Origin: Saccharothrix syringae
GTDB lineage: Bacteria > Actinomycetota > Actinomycetes > Mycobacteriales > Pseudonocardiaceae
NCBI RefSeq assembly: GCF_009498035.1
Contig: NZ_CP034550.1
Span: 2,356,001 to 2,420,000 of the forward strand
Direction: 5' to 3'
Length of the DNA: 64,000 nt
Shown: in pieces, positions 8,557-17,277 of the stretch
How the letters are laid out: every line of letters begins with the position of its first letter
How positions within the stretch are numbered: the stretch's first letter is position 1
The notes under the pieces: generated by a model
The model's database searches: none
What the model was told of the DNA's origin: nothing
What the model saw: only the letters and a program-made list of their open reading frames with translations
Program-made: the position numbers and the translations under genes

Positions 8557-8937
8557 ATGGAATCCTTGTTCTTCCCGCTGCTGCTCGTGCTGCTCGCGGT
8601 GCCGCTGTTCCTCAGCGCCCGGAAGCAGAAGCGGGCCGTCGCGGAGCAGCAGGCGCTGCTGAAGTCCTTGGAGCCGGGTGACCGGATCATGACCACCTCC
8701 GGGCTCTTCGCGACCGTCGCCGACGCGAGCGACGACACCACGATCGACCTGGAGGTCGCCCCCGGCGTGGTGACCACCTGGCTGCGCCAGGCCATCCGCG
8801 AGAAGGTCGCCGACGACGTCGAGACCACCGACGCGGTCGTCGACGACGTCGAGGACGTCGAGGACGTCCAGGGCGAGACCCCCGCGGCCGAGCTGCACCA
8901 GGACGTCAGGGAAACCCCGCAGGACACCAAGAAGTAA
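8557..8937 (+). CDS. yajC: Preprotein translocase subunit YajC
   Basis: 126 aa from ATG 8557, preceded by CGGAGA. One membrane helix at the N-terminus (ESLFFPLLLVLLAVPLFL) is followed by a basic SARKQKR stretch, then the YajC core LEPGDRIMTTSGLFATV. The C-terminal about 45 residues are very acidic (DDVEDVEDV repeats), an extension common in actinomycetes. YajC associates with SecDF at the Sec translocon. A longer frame upstream is open but has no ribosome-binding site. Confidence 0.93.
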   Translation: MESLFFPLLLVLLAVPLFLSARKQKRAVAEQQALLKSLEPGDRIMTTSGLFATVADASDDTTIDLEVAPGVVTTWLRQAIREKVADDVETTDAVVDDVEDVEDVQGETPAAELHQDVRETPQDTKK

Positions 8938-9095
8938 GCCCCGCGGGGTGGGGGCGGGCGCCCGCCGGGCGCCTACCCGGGCTCGGAGCCGGCAACTGTG
9001 AAAGTGCCGACTCCGGGCAGTGACGCGCAGCTCACACCGCTAGGGGTACGCTGCGCCCTCGCTGACCTTGTCAACTATCAGGAGACGGACGGACC

Positions 9096-10949
9096 GTGGC
9101 ACCTCCGGCCGGGCAAATCCGCCCCGCGAAATACCTGGGCGCGTTTGTCCTCATCGTGGTCGCGCTGTACTCCCTGGTGTTCTTCACCGGGGGCGGCAAG
9201 GCGACCCCCAAGCTCGGTATCGACCTCCAGGGCGGCACGCGCGTCACGCTGACCGCCCGGGCTCCTGATGGCCAGGCGCCCACCGAGGAAGCGCTCAACC
9301 AGGCCCGCGAGCTCATCGAGACGCGCGTCAACGGCCTGGGCGTCGGTGGCGCGGAGGTCATCCGGGACGGCGACAACCTGGTGATCACGGTCCCCGGCAC
9401 CGACAGCGAGGGCGCCAAGCGGCTCGGTCAGACCGCGAAGCTGAACTTCCGCAAGGTCATCGGCTCGCCGGTGCCCAACGCCGCGCCCGAGACGTCGATG
9501 CCGTCCACGACCGGCAGCGCGGCCCCGACCTCCGGCTCCGCGGCGCCCACCTCGGGTGCCGAGGCCCCGGCCACCACCGGCAGCGCGCCGTCGGAGAGCG
9601 TCTCGGCGCCCACCACCACCGCCCAGGGCCGCCCGGCCCCGCTGGTGGAGCAGCAGCCGGAGACCACGACCGAGGCGCCGCCGTCGACCGACCCGTCCGC
9701 GCCGGCCACCGACCCGTCCGCCCCGGCGGAGCCGCAGGTCGACTGCCGCGCGGTGTTCAACGGCCAGTACTCCGAGGACCCGACCAAGGCCATCGAGGAG
9801 GCCCGCACCTGCCGGCAGGACGCCCAGCTGACCACGCTGGACGCGCAGACCGTCTCGCAGGCCCTCACCGCCTTCACCTGCCCGTCGACCGACCCGCTGC
9901 TGGGCAACGACGACCCGGCCCTGCCGCTGCTGACCTGCAACCAGGACAACACCGAGAAGTACGTCCTGGCGCCGGTCTTCCCGCCGAAGGACGGCAGCGT
10001 CAAGGACGACGACTACAGCCTGTACTCGCGGCTGACCGGTGAGGACATCGACAACGCCGTGGCGGGCACCGACCCGCAGGGCGCCGGCTTCATCGTCAAC
10101 CTCACCTTCAAGGGCGAGGGCGGCACCAAGTGGGGCCAGTTCACCTCGGCGAACGTGCAGCAGCAGGTCGCCGTCGTGCTGGACAGCCGGGTCGTGTCCG
10201 CGCCGAACATCAACGAGGCCATCCTCGGCGGCAGCACCCAGATCAGCGGCCGGTTCAACCAGGCCGAGGCCACCGGCCTCGCCAACGTGCTCAAGTACGG
10301 CTCGCTGCCGCTGTCGTTCGAGGCGTCCGAGGCCGAGACGGTGTCCGCGACCCTGGGCCTGGCGTCGCTGAAGGCCGGCCTGCTCGCGGGCGGCATCGGC
10401 CTGGCGCTGGTGTTCGTCTACTGCCTGTTCTACTACCGCCTGCTCGGCGTGCTGACGATCCTGTCGCTGGCGCTGTCCGGCGTGGTCGTCTACGCGGTGC
10501 TGGTGCTGCTCGGCCGCTGGATCGACTTCACCCTCGACCTCGCGGGCGTCGCCGGCTTCATCGTGTCGATCGGTATCACCGCGGACTCGTTCGTGGTGTT
10601 CTTCGAGCGGTTGAAGGACGAGGTGCGCGAGGGCCGGTCGTTCCGCTCCGGCGTGCCGCGCGCCTGGGTCCGCTCCCGGCGCACCATCCTGTCGGCGGAC
10701 GCGGTCAGCTTCCTCGCCTCGGCCATCCTCTACATGATCGCGGTCGGCCAGGTGCGGGGCTTCGCGTTCACCCTCGGCATGTCGACCGTGCTCGACCTGG
10801 TCGTGGTCTTCCTGGTGACGCACCCGCTGGTCGCGCTGGTCTCCAAGTCGAAGAAGCTGTCCAACCCGAAGCTGACCGGCCTCGGCGGTGCCGTCCAGGC
10901 CGCCGTCGACGACCGTGCCGCCAAGGGCACCGCGGTGAAGGGGGCCTGA
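9096..10949 (+). CDS. secD: Protein translocase subunit SecD
   Basis: 617 aa from GTG 9096, with AGGAGA upstream. First membrane helix at residues about 10-30, then 'KLGIDLQGGTRVTL', the first periplasmic domain, and a C-terminal bundle of five helices with 'GIGLALVFVYCLFYYR', 'GIGLALV' and 'GITADSFVVFFERLKDEVREG'. SecDF uses the proton gradient to pull secreted proteins through SecYEG. Residues about 124-215 are an Ala/Pro/Ser/Thr-rich low-complexity insertion in the extracytoplasmic domain that core SecD lacks. Followed 1 bp later by secF. Confidence 0.97.
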   Translation: MAPPAGQIRPAKYLGAFVLIVVALYSLVFFTGGGKATPKLGIDLQGGTRVTLTARAPDGQAPTEEALNQARELIETRVNGLGVGGAEVIRDGDNLVITVPGTDSEGAKRLGQTAKLNFRKVIGSPVPNAAPETSMPSTTGSAAPTSGSAAPTSGAEAPATTGSAPSESVSAPTTTAQGRPAPLVEQQPETTTEAPPSTDPSAPATDPSAPAEPQVDCRAVFNGQYSEDPTKAIEEARTCRQDAQLTTLDAQTVSQALTAFTCPSTDPLLGNDDPALPLLTCNQDNTEKYVLAPVFPPKDGSVKDDDYSLYSRLTGEDIDNAVAGTDPQGAGFIVNLTFKGEGGTKWGQFTSANVQQQVAVVLDSRVVSAPNINEAILGGSTQISGRFNQAEATGLANVLKYGSLPLSFEASEAETVSATLGLASLKAGLLAGGIGLALVFVYCLFYYRLLGVLTILSLALSGVVVYAVLVLLGRWIDFTLDLAGVAGFIVSIGITADSFVVFFERLKDEVREGRSFRSGVPRAWVRSRRTILSADAVSFLASAILYMIAVGQVRGFAFTLGMSTVLDLVVVFLVTHPLVALVSKSKKLSNPKLTGLGGAVQAAVDDRAAKGTAVKGA

Positions 10950-10950
10950 C

Positions 10951-12147
10951 GTGTCCGAGCCCAAGAAGCTTGGGGTTTTCCAGCGGCTCTACGTCGGCAA
11001 CGGCGCGTTCGACATCATCGGCAAGCGCAAGCGCTGGTACGCGATCTTCGGGTTCATCCTGCTGGTCTGCGTGCTGTCGATCGTGCTCAAGGGCTTCAAC
11101 CTGGGCATCGACTTCACCGGCGGCACGCGCATCCAGATGCCCGCGCAGGGCGCGTCCGGCTCGATCTCGGTCGAGGCGGCGGAGCGCAGCTTCGCCGACG
11201 CCCTCCAGCGCGACCCCACCGCGGTGCAGACCGTGGGCACCGGCGACGCGGCGACCATCCAGATCCGGTCGGAGACGCTGAGCGCGGACGACGTCGCCAA
11301 GCTCAAGGCGGGCCTCAACGAGGACCTGCAGCCCAACGGCGGCGTGGGCGCGATCAGCGACAGCGCCGTGTCGGCGTCGTGGGGCGGCCAGATCACCACC
11401 CAGGCCCTGATCGCGCTCGCCGTGTTCTTCCTGGCCGTGGCGATCTTCCTGGCGGTCTACTTCGAGTGGCAGATGGCGGTCGCCGCGCTGGTCGCGGTGC
11501 TGCACGACGTGCTGATCACGGCCGGCATCTACTCGCTGGTCGGCTTCGAGGTCTCGCCCGCGACGGTGATCGGCCTGCTCACCATCCTCGGCTTCTCGCT
11601 GTACGACACGGTGGTGGTGTTCGACAAGGTCAAGGAGAACACCCGGGGCCTGCTCGGCCTCACCCGCCGCACCTACGGCGAGGCGGCCAACCTGGCGGTC
11701 AACCAGACCCTGATGCGGTCGATCAACACCTCGCTGATCGCGCTGCTGCCGGTGCTGGGCCTGCTGGCGATCGGCGTCGGCCTGCTCGGCGTCGGCACGC
11801 TGAAGGACCTGGCGCTGGTGCAGCTGGCCGGCATGGCGGTCGGCGCGCTGTCGTCGATCTACATCGCGACCCCGGTCGCGGTGGACCTGAAGATGCGCGA
11901 CCCGCGCTACAAGGCGCAGGCGTCGCGGGTGCGCGCGCGGCGGGAGAACCAGGCCCGCAAGGCGGCCGCCGCCGGTGCCCCGGCGGACGCCGCCGCCGAC
12001 ACCGCGGTGGTCGAGTCGACCGACGACGAGGCCCTGCAGGCCGAGCTGCGCCGGGAGAAGGCCGTGGCCGCGGCCGCGGGCACCCCGTCCCGGACGGCCA
12101 AGTCCGCCGACACCCGCCGCCGCCCGACCGGCAAGAAGCACCGTTGA
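10951..12147 (+). CDS. secF: Protein translocase subunit SecF
   Basis: 398 aa from GTG 10951. First helix 'WYAIFGFILLVCVLSIVL', then the SecF signature 'FNLGIDFTGGTRIQM', a short extracytoplasmic domain, and five C-terminal helices including 'GFSLYDTVVVFDKVKENTR' and 'NQTLMRSINTSLIALLPV'. Partner of SecD. A charged Ala/Arg-rich cytoplasmic tail of about 80 residues follows the last helix, typical of actinomycete SecF. The TGA overlaps the TTG of apt. Confidence 0.97.
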   Translation: MSEPKKLGVFQRLYVGNGAFDIIGKRKRWYAIFGFILLVCVLSIVLKGFNLGIDFTGGTRIQMPAQGASGSISVEAAERSFADALQRDPTAVQTVGTGDAATIQIRSETLSADDVAKLKAGLNEDLQPNGGVGAISDSAVSASWGGQITTQALIALAVFFLAVAIFLAVYFEWQMAVAALVAVLHDVLITAGIYSLVGFEVSPATVIGLLTILGFSLYDTVVVFDKVKENTRGLLGLTRRTYGEAANLAVNQTLMRSINTSLIALLPVLGLLAIGVGLLGVGTLKDLALVQLAGMAVGALSSIYIATPVAVDLKMRDPRYKAQASRVRARRENQARKAAAAGAPADAAADTAVVESTDDEALQAELRREKAVAAAAGTPSRTAKSADTRRRPTGKKHR

Positions 12148-12662
12148 AGCTGGACCGCGCGCTGAGCCTCCTGCGTGAGGTCCCGGACTTCCCCCGGCCG
12201 GGGGTCGTGTTCCGGGACCTCACGCCGGTGCTGGCGGACCCCGACGCGCTGCGCGCCGTGGTCGACGCGTTGCAGGACAAGATCGACCCCGACACGCAGG
12301 TGGTGGCCGCCGTCGAGTCCCGCGGCTTCCTGCTGGGCGCCGCCCTCGGGTACGGCTGGCGGTACGGCGTCGTGCCGCTGCGCAAGCCGGGCAAGCTGCC
12401 GGCGGTGTCGCACCGGGTGTCGTACGCGCTGGAGTACGGCGAGGCGACGCTGGAGCTGCCGGAGGGGGCCGTCCAGCCCGGTCAGCGGGTCGTGGTGGTG
12501 GACGACGTGCTGGCGACCGGCGGCACGGCGGCGGCCGCGTGCTCGCTGGTGGAGGCCGCCGGTGGGGTGGTCACCGGGGTGTCGGTGGTGCTGGAGATCC
12601 CCGCGCTGGGCGGTCGTGAGCTGCTGGCGGGGCGGGACGTGAGCGCGCTGCTGGCGGTGTGA
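12144..12662 (+). CDS. apt: Adenine phosphoribosyltransferase
   Basis: 172 aa. The start is TTG 12144, overlapping the secF stop (TTGA). No other in-frame start precedes the conserved 'VPDFPRPGVVFRDLTPVL', so the rare TTG is well supported. The PRPP-binding loop is VVVVDDVLATGGTA, and the flexible-loop region contains RKPGKLP. It converts adenine plus PRPP to AMP. The secDF-apt-rel order is conserved in actinobacteria. The last codons sit in an exact 20-bp tandem duplication that runs past the stop. Confidence 0.95.
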   Translation: MKLDRALSLLREVPDFPRPGVVFRDLTPVLADPDALRAVVDALQDKIDPDTQVVAAVESRGFLLGAALGYGWRYGVVPLRKPGKLPAVSHRVSYALEYGEATLELPEGAVQPGQRVVVVDDVLATGGTAAAACSLVEAAGGVVTGVSVVLEIPALGGRELLAGRDVSALLAV

Positions 12663-12700
12663 GCGCGCTGCTGGCGGTGTGAGCGGCTGTTGGTGGTGAG
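12641..12700 (+). repeat. 20-bp tandem duplication across the apt stop codon
   Basis: GAGCGCGCTGCTGGCGGTGT occurs at 12641-12660 and again, identical, at 12661-12680. A degenerate third copy follows at 12681-12700. The apt stop TGA (12660-12662) lies on the junction, so the duplication leaves the protein end unchanged. Confidence 0.9.
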
Positions 12701-12894
12701 CCGGGTGAGCCGCCGGCTGCACGGTCCCGATGCAGATGAGCGGGCTCAGTGCCGGCAGCACGGCGAGCGCGATGGCGCTGAGGTCGAGCGCCCTGAGGAT
12801 CGCCGGGACCGGCGTGTGGTCCCATCGGGCCGGGGAGAGGACTTGAGGGTCGCGGCCAAGCCCATGCAGGGCGGAACGGCCGCTCGGCTGTCCA

Positions 12895-13010
12895 CAGCCC
12901 TCGTTCGACTGTTCGCAGTCCTCGTTCGACTGGTCAGCCCTCGTTCGGCCGGTCAGCCGTCGTTCGACCAGTCAGCCCTCGTTCGACCAGTCAGCCCTCG
13001 TTCGACCGGC
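12895..13010. repeat. Tandem 19-bp repeat upstream of rel
   Basis: Six consecutive units of the form CAGYCCTCGTTCGACYRGT start at 12895, 12916, 12935, 12954, 12973 and 12992. The first unit is 21 bp and the rest 19 bp; the last two differ only at their ends. They fill much of the 584-bp gap between apt and rel. No open gene or tRNA is visible in this gap. The repeats could be a protein-binding array in the rel leader or selfish simple repeats. Confidence 0.85.
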
Positions 13011-13246
13011 CCCGCTGTCGGTGCTTGCCGGCATAATCGATTCAGGGGTCCCCTTGGCGGGGACGCCTGCGAAGCGTGGCCCTGGGCCGGCGAGGCGCGG
13101 ACCTGCGAGGGGAAGCGCGGGCCCTGCGACTGGTTGGACTGAACCTGTGGTGCTGCTCGTCGTGTGAAGTGCACCGCTCGTCGGCTCGTCGGCGAGGCTT
13201 CACCCCGGACGGAGTTATCCTCGGTTCCTAGACCCGAGGAGCGTGG

Positions 13247-15550
13247 TTGAGCCAGGACATCGAATCCGCCGCCCAGTCGACGCCACCCGTGCCCGCGCGG
13301 CCCGCGTCGGCCACCCGGCGCGTCCGCGCGCGATTGGCCCGGCGCATCACCGCCCAGCGGGCCGCGCCGGTCAAGCAGGTGCTCGAACCGCTCGCGGCGG
13401 TGCACCGGGACCTGCACCCGAAGGCCGACCTGGCGCTGTTGCAGCACGCCTACGACGTGGCGGAGGAGAAGCACCGGCCGCAGCGGCGGAAGTCCGGCGA
13501 CCCCTACATCACCCACCCGCTGGCCGTGGCCACGATCCTCGCCGAGCTGGGCATGGACACGACCACGCTGGTCGCCGCCCTGCTCCACGACACGGTGGAG
13601 GACACCGACTACTCGCTGGACCAGCTGCGCCAGGACTTCGGCAACGAGGTCGCGCTGCTGGTGGACGGCGTCACCAAGCTCGACAAGGTCAAGCTCGGGG
13701 CGGCGGCCGAGGCCGAGACCATCCGCAAGATGGTCATCGCCATGGCCAAGGACCCGCGCGTGCTGGTCATCAAGCTCGCGGACCGCCTGCACAACATGCG
13801 CACCATGCGCTTCCTGCCGCCGGAGAAGCAGGCCCGCAAGGCGCGGGAGACGCTGGAGGTGCTGGCACCGCTGGCGCACCGGCTGGGCATGGCGACGGTG
13901 AAGTGGGAGCTGGAGGACCTGGCGTTCGCCATCCTCCAGCCGAAGAAGTACGACGAGATCGTGCGGCTGGTCGCGAACCGGGCGCCGTCCCGGGACACCT
14001 ACCTGAGCGGTGTGATCAACGAGCTGTCGCAGCAGTTGGAGGGCGCGCGGATCACCGCCAAGGTGGAGGGGCGGCCGAAGCACTACTACTCGATCCACCA
14101 GAAGATGATCGTGCGCGGTCGGGACTTCGACGACATCCACGACCTGGTGGGCGTGCGCATCCAGGTGGACGAGGTCCGCGACTGCTACGCGGCGATGGGC
14201 GTCGTGCACGCGTTGTGGCAGCCGATGCCCGGGCGGTTCAAGGACTACATCGCGCAGCCCCGGTTCGGCGTGTACCAGTCGTTGCACACGACCGTCATCG
14301 GGCCGGACGGGAAGCCGCTGGAGGTGCAGATCCGCACCTACGACATGCACCGGACGGCCGAGTACGGCATCGCGGCGCACTGGCGGTACAAGGAGACGCG
14401 GGGCACGCACAGCGGCAAGGCCGTCGAGGTCGACGAGATGGCCTGGATGCGGCAGCTGCTGGACTGGCAGCGGGAGGCCGCCGACCCCGGTGAGTTCCTG
14501 GAGTCGCTGCGGTTCGACCTGGCGGCCCGGGAGATCTTCGTGTTCACCCCGAAGGGTGACGTGGTCACGTTGCCGACCGGGTCCACGCCGGTGGACTTCG
14601 CTTACGCGGTGCACACGGAGGTCGGGCACCGGTGCATCGGGGCCCGGGTGAACGGGCGGCTCGTGGCGTTGGAGCGCAAGCTGGAGAACGGTGAGGTCGT
14701 CGAGATCTTCACCTCCAAGGCCGAGGGGGCCGGGCCTTCCCGGGACTGGCTTTCCTTCGCCGCTTCGCCGCGGGCCAAGGCGAAGATCAAGCAGTGGTTC
14801 GCGAAGGAGCGCAAGGAAGAGGCCATCGAGGTCGGCAAGGACGCGATCGCGAAGGAGGTCCGGCGGGTCGGGCTTCCCCTGCAGCGGTTGGTGTCGGCGG
14901 ATTCGATGGGTGCTTTGTCCACCGAGCTGCACTACCCCGACGTGTCCGCGTTGTACGCGGCGGTGGGGGAGGGGCACACGTCGGCTCGGCACGTGGTCCA
15001 GCGGTTGGTCGCCCAGTTGGGCGGGGTGGAGCACGCTGAGGACGAGCTGGCGGAGCGGTCCACGCCGTCCACGGTGGCCCGTCGGCGGGTCACCGGGGAT
15101 GCCGGGGTCATCGTCAAGGATGCCGCCGATGTGTGGGTGAAGCTGGCTCGGTGCTGCACGCCTGTGCCCGGGGATGACATCCTGGGGTTCGTCACCCGGG
15201 GTGGTGGGGTTTCGGTGCACCGGACCGACTGCACCAATGCCGATGAGTTGTTGAAGACGCCCGAGCGGTTGTTGGATGTCGAGTGGGCGCCTTCTTCGTC
15301 TTCGGTGTTCCTGGTGGCGATCCAGGTCGAGGCTTTGGATCGGCATCGGTTGTTGTCGGATGTGACGAAGGTGTTGGCGGATGAGAAGGTCAACATCCTG
15401 TCGGCTTCGGTGACCACTTCTCGGGATCGGGTGGCGGTGTCCCGGTTCTCCTTCGAGATGGGGGATCCCAAGCATTTGGGGCACGTTTTGAAGGCTGTTC
15501 GGTCGGTGGAGGGGGTTTATGACGTGTACCGGGTGACTTCGGCTTCCTGA
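13247..15550 (+). CDS. rel: Bifunctional (p)ppGpp synthetase/hydrolase Rel
   Basis: 767 aa from TTG 13247, with GAGGAG 6 nt upstream. The domain order is the long RelA/SpoT form. The N-terminal HD hydrolase is intact: [12 protein letters not shown], then [11 protein letters not shown] with the HD pair near residue 114, and [10 protein letters not shown]. The synthetase (about 240-400) has [10 protein letters not shown], '[12 protein letters not shown]' and [17 protein letters not shown] follows ([13 protein letters not shown]), a zinc-finger/helical region ([13 protein letters not shown]) and a C-terminal ACT domain. Both hydrolase and synthetase residues are present, so it should make and destroy the alarmone. 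It is separated from apt by 584 bp and probably has its own promoter. Confidence 0.96.
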   Translation: MSQDIESAAQSTPPVPARPASATRRVRARLARRITAQRAAPVKQVLEPLAAVHRDLHPKADLALLQHAYDVAEEKHRPQRRKSGDPYITHPLAVATILAELGMDTTTLVAALLHDTVEDTDYSLDQLRQDFGNEVALLVDGVTKLDKVKLGAAAEAETIRKMVIAMAKDPRVLVIKLADRLHNMRTMRFLPPEKQARKARETLEVLAPLAHRLGMATVKWELEDLAFAILQPKKYDEIVRLVANRAPSRDTYLSGVINELSQQLEGARITAKVEGRPKHYYSIHQKMIVRGRDFDDIHDLVGVRIQVDEVRDCYAAMGVVHALWQPMPGRFKDYIAQPRFGVYQSLHTTVIGPDGKPLEVQIRTYDMHRTAEYGIAAHWRYKETRGTHSGKAVEVDEMAWMRQLLDWQREAADPGEFLESLRFDLAAREIFVFTPKGDVVTLPTGSTPVDFAYAVHTEVGHRCIGARVNGRLVALERKLENGEVVEIFTSKAEGAGPSRDWLSFAASPRAKAKIKQWFAKERKEEAIEVGKDAIAKEVRRVGLPLQRLVSADSMGALSTELHYPDVSALYAAVGEGHTSARHVVQRLVAQLGGVEHAEDELAERSTPSTVARRRVTGDAGVIVKDAADVWVKLARCCTPVPGDDILGFVTRGGGVSVHRTDCTNADELLKTPERLLDVEWAPSSSSVFLVAIQVEALDRHRLLSDVTKVLADEKVNILSASVTTSRDRVAVSRFSFEMGDPKHLGHVLKAVRSVEGVYDVYRVTSAS

Positions 15551-15637
15551 TTGTTTGGTTCACGGGCTTTCGGTTGGCCGCATCGGGGGTTCACGGGCGG
15601 GCGCTCGCCGCTGGGCAGGCCGCCGGGGGAAAAGCGG

Positions 15638-15760
15638 GCTCGTGCCCTCCCGCATGGCCTGCCGGAGGCAACCACCCTTGTCAAGGGCCCCGCGAAAAGC
15701 GTGCGGGACCCTTGACAAGCGCGGTAGGGCTGCGCCCAGGCCATACGGGAGACCACGAGC
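15638..15760. repeat. Nested inverted repeats downstream of rel
   Basis: Outer arms 15638-15661 and 15737-15760 (24 bp, 21 matching by my count) enclose inner arms 15677-15693 and 15703-15719 (17 bp, 16 matching) around a 9-nt GAAAA-containing loop. The structure lies about 90 bp after the rel stop, in the convergent gap before the cyclophilin gene. It may work as a two-way terminator or be a small mobile palindromic element. It has no protein coding. Confidence 0.8.
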
Positions 15761-15812
15761 AACCCCCCAGTGAACGAACACGCCACTCCCGTACGTGGTC
15801 ACGCTCCCACCG

Positions 15813-16142
15813 GCGTGTCATGCATTGAAGCCGGGCGAGTCATGCGTTTGGGGCGCGCGAGTCATGCGTTGGGGCCGGGCGTGTCATGCGTTCAAGCCGG
15901 GCGTGTCATGCGTTCAGACCGCGCGAGTCGAACGTTCAGGCCCGTCGTGTCGAACGTTCCGGGCCCCCGAGTTCTACGTTCAGGACCGGCGTGTCCTCCG
16001 GTCCGACACCGCGTGTCCTCCAGTCGGACACCGCGTGTCCTCCGGTCGGACACCGCATGTCCTCCACTCGGGCACGGTGAGTCGAACGTTCAGGACCCTC
16101 GTGTCGAACGTTCCGGACCCCTGAGTTCCGCGTTCGGGGTCG
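15813..16142. repeat. Direct array of fifteen 22-bp units
   Basis: Fifteen contiguous units of exactly 22 bp run from 15813 to 16142 without a single indel. GT at unit positions 5-6 is invariant, position 4 is A or T, and positions 11-15 are mostly CGTTC. Positions 8-10 form a 'word': ATG in units 1-5; GAA, GAA, CTA in 6-8; CTC in 9-12; GAA, GAA, CCG in 13-15. Units 6-8 and 13-15 form a 66-bp trimer that also builds both arms of the array at 1202-1438. There is no CRISPR-like repeat/spacer structure. The region is within the 718-bp convergent gap between rel and the cyclophilin gene. Confidence 0.92.
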
Positions 16143-16213
16143 GTGGGGCGGCGTCAGCGAAACGTCAGTGGTGGCTGCGACCATGCGCTGTCGGCTTCGG
16201 CCGACGGGGAAGG

Positions 16214-16250
16214 CGCAGGGCCCGGCACCCACTGGGTGCCGGGCCCTGCG
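16214..16250. terminator. Strong hairpin terminator after cyclophilin gene
   Basis: A perfect 17-bp stem, 16214-16230 with 16234-16250, closes on a 3-nt ACT loop about 20 bp past the cyclophilin stop. No U-tract follows on either strand, as is usual in actinomycetes. It could act in both directions. Confidence 0.85.
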
Positions 16251-16268
16251 TGTGCTCCTGGGGTCTGG

Positions 16269-17132
16269 TCAGGCGACCGTCACGCTCTCGAACTTCACTT
16301 CCTTGTTCGGCTTGCCGCCGCCGGGGGACGGGTCGAACGAGCCGTCGTGGCCGGCTCGGGCCACTTCGTCCACGAGCTTCAGGCCGGCTTCGTCCACGCT
16401 GCCGAAGACCGTGTAGTCCGGGGACAGTTGGGCGTCGCCGTAGACGATGAAGAACTGGCTGCCGTTCGTCCCCTTCTGGGTTTCCTGGTCCAGGCCGGCG
16501 TTCGCCATCGCGAGGTAGCCGCGGCCGTAGGTGAGTTCCGGCCACGTCTCGTTGTCGAACGTGTAGCCGGGGCCGCCGGAGCCGGTGCCGGTCGGGTCGC
16601 CGCACTGCAGCATCTGCAGGCCCTCGGTGCCGATGCGGTGGCACGTGGTGCCGTCGTAGTAGCCCTGCTTGGCCAGGCTGATGAAGCTGTTCACCGTGCA
16701 CGGCGCGAGGGCGCGGTCCAGGGTGAGCTTCAGCTCGCCGATGTTGGCCTTGATGGTGGCCGCCGCGGTGCCGGTGGACGGGATGCCGGTGGCCTCGGGG
16801 GCCTTGGTGCCCTCCTTCGACGCCGGTTCCTTGGACGCCGGGTACTCGCAGTTCACCGGGTTCGCCAACGCCGTCGGGCGGGTCGGCAGGGGCTTGACCT
16901 CGCTGGGGATCGTGATCGGCGCCGCGCTGGTCGTGCTGGCGGCCGCGGCGTCGGTGTTGTCGTCGCCGGGGCGGGTCGCCACGTAGTAGATGACGCCCGC
17001 GGCCACGATCACCGTGCCGAAGACCGAGACGATGGCGACCCAGCGGCGGCGCTTCGCGCGCTCGGCCCTGCGGGCGAGCTGACGTTCCAGCTTCCGCTTC
17101 GCCTGCTCGCGGCGCTGTACGTTGGTCGGCAC
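16269..17132 (-). CDS. Membrane-anchored cyclophilin-type peptidyl-prolyl isomerase
   Basis: 287 aa from GTG 17132 with GGGAGG upstream. A very basic N-terminus (QRREQAKRKLERQLARR) is followed by one membrane helix (about 31-53), an Ala/Thr linker and a C-terminal cyclophilin domain (about 125-287) facing outside. Cyclophilin signatures are 'FISLAKQGYYDGTTCHRI', YLAMANAG, GSQFFIVYGD and 'TVFGSVDEAG'. It probably assists folding of exported proteins. The cyclophilin/MBL/hisS neighbourhood next to rel is conserved in actinobacteria. Confidence 0.92.
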   Translation of the reverse strand: MPTNVQRREQAKRKLERQLARRAERAKRRRWVAIVSVFGTVIVAAGVIYYVATRPGDDNTDAAAASTTSAAPITIPSEVKPLPTRPTALANPVNCEYPASKEPASKEGTKAPEATGIPSTGTAAATIKANIGELKLTLDRALAPCTVNSFISLAKQGYYDGTTCHRIGTEGLQMLQCGDPTGTGSGGPGYTFDNETWPELTYGRGYLAMANAGLDQETQKGTNGSQFFIVYGDAQLSPDYTVFGSVDEAGLKLVDEVARAGHDGSFDPSPGGGKPNKEVKFESVTVA

Positions 17133-17277
17133 CTCAAACCTCCCTGGCTCTCCCGTCGACGGCGACGATCGGTGAGCAGTCTAGGGGGCTCGTATATGGC
17201 TGGTGTGTGCCGGATAGGCTGGTTGGCGGGGTCCACAGGGATCCGTTGTCGATCCGTTGCCGTCGAGAGGTGATCCC

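Noticed and set aside
12953..15484. 843-codon open frame on the minus strand opposite rel
   Set aside because: GC-rich shadow of rel; composition (His/Gln/Arg/Val-rich) matches no family, and the plus strand is a complete Rel protein.
15923..15966. TCGAACGTTC in the array units read as LexA boxes
   Set aside because: LexA sites need TCGAAC and GTTCGA separated by 4 bp; here the half sites are fused without a spacer and the second half is incomplete.
15795..16124. Open frames of about 64-109 codons through the 22-bp arrays (also at 1226-1513)
   Set aside because: The 22-bp period is not a multiple of 3, several frames are open at once and no ribosome-binding site or homologous fold is visible. 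The openness follows from the repeat composition.
15813..16142. CRISPR array
   Set aside because: Units are contiguous 22-mers with no unique spacers, and no cas gene is present in the window.
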